Positions 4,960 to 5,821 of a DNA stretch of 5,821 nucleotides are shown piece by piece (the first letter of the stretch is position 1; the number at the start of each line of letters is the position of its first letter). The stretch comes from Paracoccaceae bacterium. Lineage in GTDB: Bacteria > Pseudomonadota > Alphaproteobacteria > Rhodobacterales > Rhodobacteraceae. The notes under the pieces were generated by a model, which was given only the letters and a program-made list of their open reading frames with translations, was not told where the DNA came from and did not search any database. The position numbers and the translations under genes were made by a program. The stretch lies in assembly GCA_024304875.1 (NCBI GenBank), contig JAMWZF010000170.1:780-6600 (forward strand), read 5' to 3'.

Positions 4960-5460
4960 GTGCGCGCCCTTCGGGCCATCGCGGACAGGCTGATCGGCCT
5001 GTCCGCGTCCATTGGGGCCCTGGCCCTTCTGGGCCTCGTGGGCGTCATCATGGTCGATGTCATCGGCCGCACATTCTTTTCCCCGCTTTTCGGCAGCCAG
5101 GACCTGATCATCATGGGTATGTCAGTGCTCGTCTTCGGCGGCATGGCGCTGTGTGACCGCAAGGGCGGGCACATCGCTGTGGACCTGCTTGAGGATCGCT
5201 TTCCGAGCTGGCTGAACCGGGCGCTGGACATCGGGGCGGCGCTGATCGGGGCGGCCGCCTTCGGGTTGATCGCCTGGACGGTGTTCGAATCCTCCCTGCT
5301 CAGCCAGATGCTGAACCTTTCGACCAACCTCCTGCGTCTGCCCAAGGCCTGGTTCCAGTGGGGCGTCTGCGCCTTCTCGGTGCTGACCGCCTTGGGGCTC
5401 CTGCTCCGCGCCGCGGAACTGGCGCTGTCGGGCCGCGACGTCCGCCGGGAGAGGACATGA
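4960..5460 (+). CDS. dctQ: TRAP transporter small permease DctQ
   Basis: A 166-residue inner-membrane protein with four predicted hydrophobic segments (about residues 12-35, 48-65, 88-109 and 133-155), the usual size and layout of DctQ, which bridges the binding protein and DctM. Typical family positions are VDVIGRTFF (32-40), GSQDL (45-49), GGHIAVDLL (69-77) and LPKAWFQWG late in the protein. The start is GTG, placed immediately after the dctP stop TAA with no spacer. There is no strong ribosome site, only GGCGAG before it, so translation probably depends on ribosomes finishing dctP. Codons 7-16 contain an 11-bp perfect inverted repeat. The stop overlaps the dctM start as ATGA. Confidence 0.92.
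   Translation: MRALRAIADRLIGLSASIGALALLGLVGVIMVDVIGRTFFSPLFGSQDLIIMGMSVLVFGGMALCDRKGGHIAVDLLEDRFPSWLNRALDIGAALIGAAAFGLIAWTVFESSLLSQMLNLSTNLLRLPKAWFQWGVCAFSVLTALGLLLRAAELALSGRDVRRERT
4980..5007 (+). repeat. 11-bp perfect hairpin inside the start of dctQ
   Basis: CGCGGACAGGC (4980-4990) and GCCTGTCCGCG (4997-5007) are perfect inverted copies around a 6-nt loop, beginning 20 nt after the first base of the dctQ GTG. In mRNA this gives a very stable stem at the dctP-dctQ junction. It could slow dctQ translation or protect the upstream dctP message, both of which would favour excess binding protein over membrane subunits. Confidence 0.65.
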
Positions 5461-5821
5461 GCGAGGGCGTCCTCGGCATCGTCGGGATCGCTGCGCTTCT
5501 GGTGCTGCTGATCTTCCGCATCCCGGTGGCCTTCGCGATGTTCGCGGTCGGCTTCGTCGGCCTCTGGATCATCGACGGCTGGACGACGGCCTCGGGCCTG
5601 CTGGCGTCCGAGACCTTCACCCTCGCCACCATGCCCGAACTGGTGGTGATCCCGCTGTTCATCCTGATGGGCAACATCGCCAGCACCACGGGCATGAGCC
5701 GGCAGCTCTACGACGCGGCCTATGCGTTCATCGGCCATGTCCGGGGCGGGCTGGCCTCGGCGACGATCATCGGCTGCGGCGGCTTCGCGGCGCTGTCGGG
5801 GTCTTCGGTTGCCGCTGCCCT
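5457..5821 (+). CDS. dctM: TRAP transporter large permease DctM, N-terminal part (cut by window end)
   Basis: The first 121 residues of a second DctM, the channel-forming subunit of the dctPQM transporter at 3979-5821. The start ATG overlaps the dctQ stop (ATGA, 5457-5460), with GGGAGAGG (5447-5454) as a ribosome site inside the dctQ coding end, so the two are probably translationally coupled. The family pattern is clear: an N-terminal membrane helix followed by FRIPVAFAM (20-28), PLFILMG (66-72), RGGLA (96-100) and SGSSVAA (114-120). The open frame runs to the last base; roughly 300 more residues are expected. It covers a different half of the protein from the fragment at 1-621, so the two cannot be compared directly here. 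Confidence 0.94.
   Translation, partial: MSEGVLGIVGIAALLVLLIFRIPVAFAMFAVGFVGLWIIDGWTTASGLLASETFTLATMPELVVIPLFILMGNIASTTGMSRQLYDAAYAFIGHVRGGLASATIIGCGGFAALSGSSVAAA

Noticed and set aside
3939..5156. 405-residue plus-strand frame over dctP and dctQ
   Set aside because: Arg/Gly/Pro-rich out-of-frame translation of dctP. The dctP frame has a signal peptide and TRAP motifs.

Overview
The window is GC-rich, densely coded DNA. Its protein families and gene neighbourhood (TRAP transporters, strong AAGGGAGGA-type ribosome binding sites, an FCD-class GntR regulator, a folate-dependent demethylase) suggest an alphaproteobacterium, most likely of the Rhodobacteraceae/Roseobacter type. That taxonomic call is inference from style and families, not from a marker gene. 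No rRNA, tRNA, CRISPR array, insertion sequence or integrase was seen, and the genes look intact apart from the two cut by the window ends.

Layout: (1) 1-621, the C-terminal half of a TRAP large permease (dctM) from a transporter operon that begins outside the window. (2) 618-1529, minus strand, a divergent methylenetetrahydrofolate reductase (metF), convergent with the permease and overlapping it by the four bases CTAG. (3) 1530-1624, a divergent control region with two identical ATGTATACAT palindromes and a good leftward promoter. (4) 1625-2353, a GntR/FCD repressor-type regulator. (5) 2354-2451, a control region with an imperfect hairpin and a third ATGTATACAT palindrome. (6) 2452-3855, a 467-residue tetrahydrofolate-dependent O-demethylase of the LigM (vanillate / 3-O-methylgallate) type. 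(7) 3856-3978, an intergenic region with two hairpins, one with a 14-bp stem. (8) 3979-5821, a second TRAP transporter in the order dctP-dctQ-dctM, with dctM cut by the window end.

Working model: the second TRAP system imports an organic acid, plausibly a methoxylated aromatic carboxylate. LigM transfers its O-methyl group to tetrahydrofolate, and MetF oxidises the resulting 5-methyl-THF to 5,10-methylene-THF, regenerating the carrier and feeding C1 metabolism. The GntR protein, through the three shared palindromes, would co-regulate metF, ligM and itself. No such palindrome precedes dctP, so the transporter is either read through from ligM past the hairpins or controlled separately. The enzyme families are well supported. 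The exact substrate and the regulatory circuit are inferred.
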